NCBI GenBank assembly: GCA_945835085.1
Contig: CAMAIG010000116.1
Span: forward strand, 1-5,765
Source of the DNA: an uncultured Ruminococcus sp.
Lineage (GTDB): Bacteria; Bacillota; Clostridia; Oscillospirales; Ruminococcaceae
Length of the DNA: 5,765 bases
Direction of reading: 5' to 3'
A model generated the notes under the pieces. That model ran no database searches. It had not been told where the DNA came from and saw nothing but the letters and a program-made list of their open reading frames with translations. The position numbers were made by a program, and so were the translations under genes. How positions within the stretch are numbered: the first letter of the stretch is position 1; every line of letters begins with the position of its first letter. Positions 5,763 through 5,765 of this stretch are shown here, one piece after another.

Positions 5763-5765
5763 TTT

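Overview
The window most resembles an anaerobic, gut- or rumen-type Bacillota genome, probably Oscillospiraceae/Ruminococcus-like. This is inferred from moderate GC, AGGAGG-type ribosome binding sites, consensus sigma-A promoters and protein families common in Clostridia. No rRNA, tRNA, CRISPR array or recognisable transposase was seen.

Layout, left to right. (1) Bases 3-1622, plus strand: the 3' part of a membrane protein gene whose start lies outside the window. It joins an unrecognised extracytoplasmic domain and two membrane helices to a choloylglycine-hydrolase-like (linear amide C-N hydrolase, Ntn fold) domain with a complete set of expected catalytic residues. (2) Bases 1647-1709: a strong hairpin that can terminate transcription from both sides. 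(3) Bases 1702-1872, minus strand, perhaps to about 1905: the decayed 3' end of an MFS-type efflux transporter gene. (4) Bases 1944-3548, minus strand: a 534-residue HAD-superfamily protein of the COG5610 type, which has an HAD phosphatase-like domain followed by a conserved but functionally obscure domain. (5) Bases 3549-3792: a 244-base divergent intergenic region. It has a perfect consensus extended -10 promoter driving the HAD gene, an extended -10 promoter driving the next gene, and several inverted repeats. (6) Bases 3793-5691, plus strand: a 632-residue soluble diguanylate cyclase with an N-terminal LacI/GalR-type sugar-binding domain, no DNA-binding HTH, a probable GAF-like middle region and a C-terminal GGDEF domain. 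(7) Bases 5692-5765: an inverted-repeat-rich tail, possibly a terminator plus the edge of a repeat element cut by the window.

The genes do not form one obvious operon. The HAD gene and the cyclase gene are divergent and share a regulatory region, so co-regulation is possible but unproven. The most interesting item is the cytoplasmic LacI-type sensor fused directly to a GGDEF domain, which suggests that binding of an intracellular ligand (possibly a sugar) sets c-di-GMP output. Next are the multidomain membrane-anchored Ntn hydrolase and the MFS remnant next to the shared terminator.
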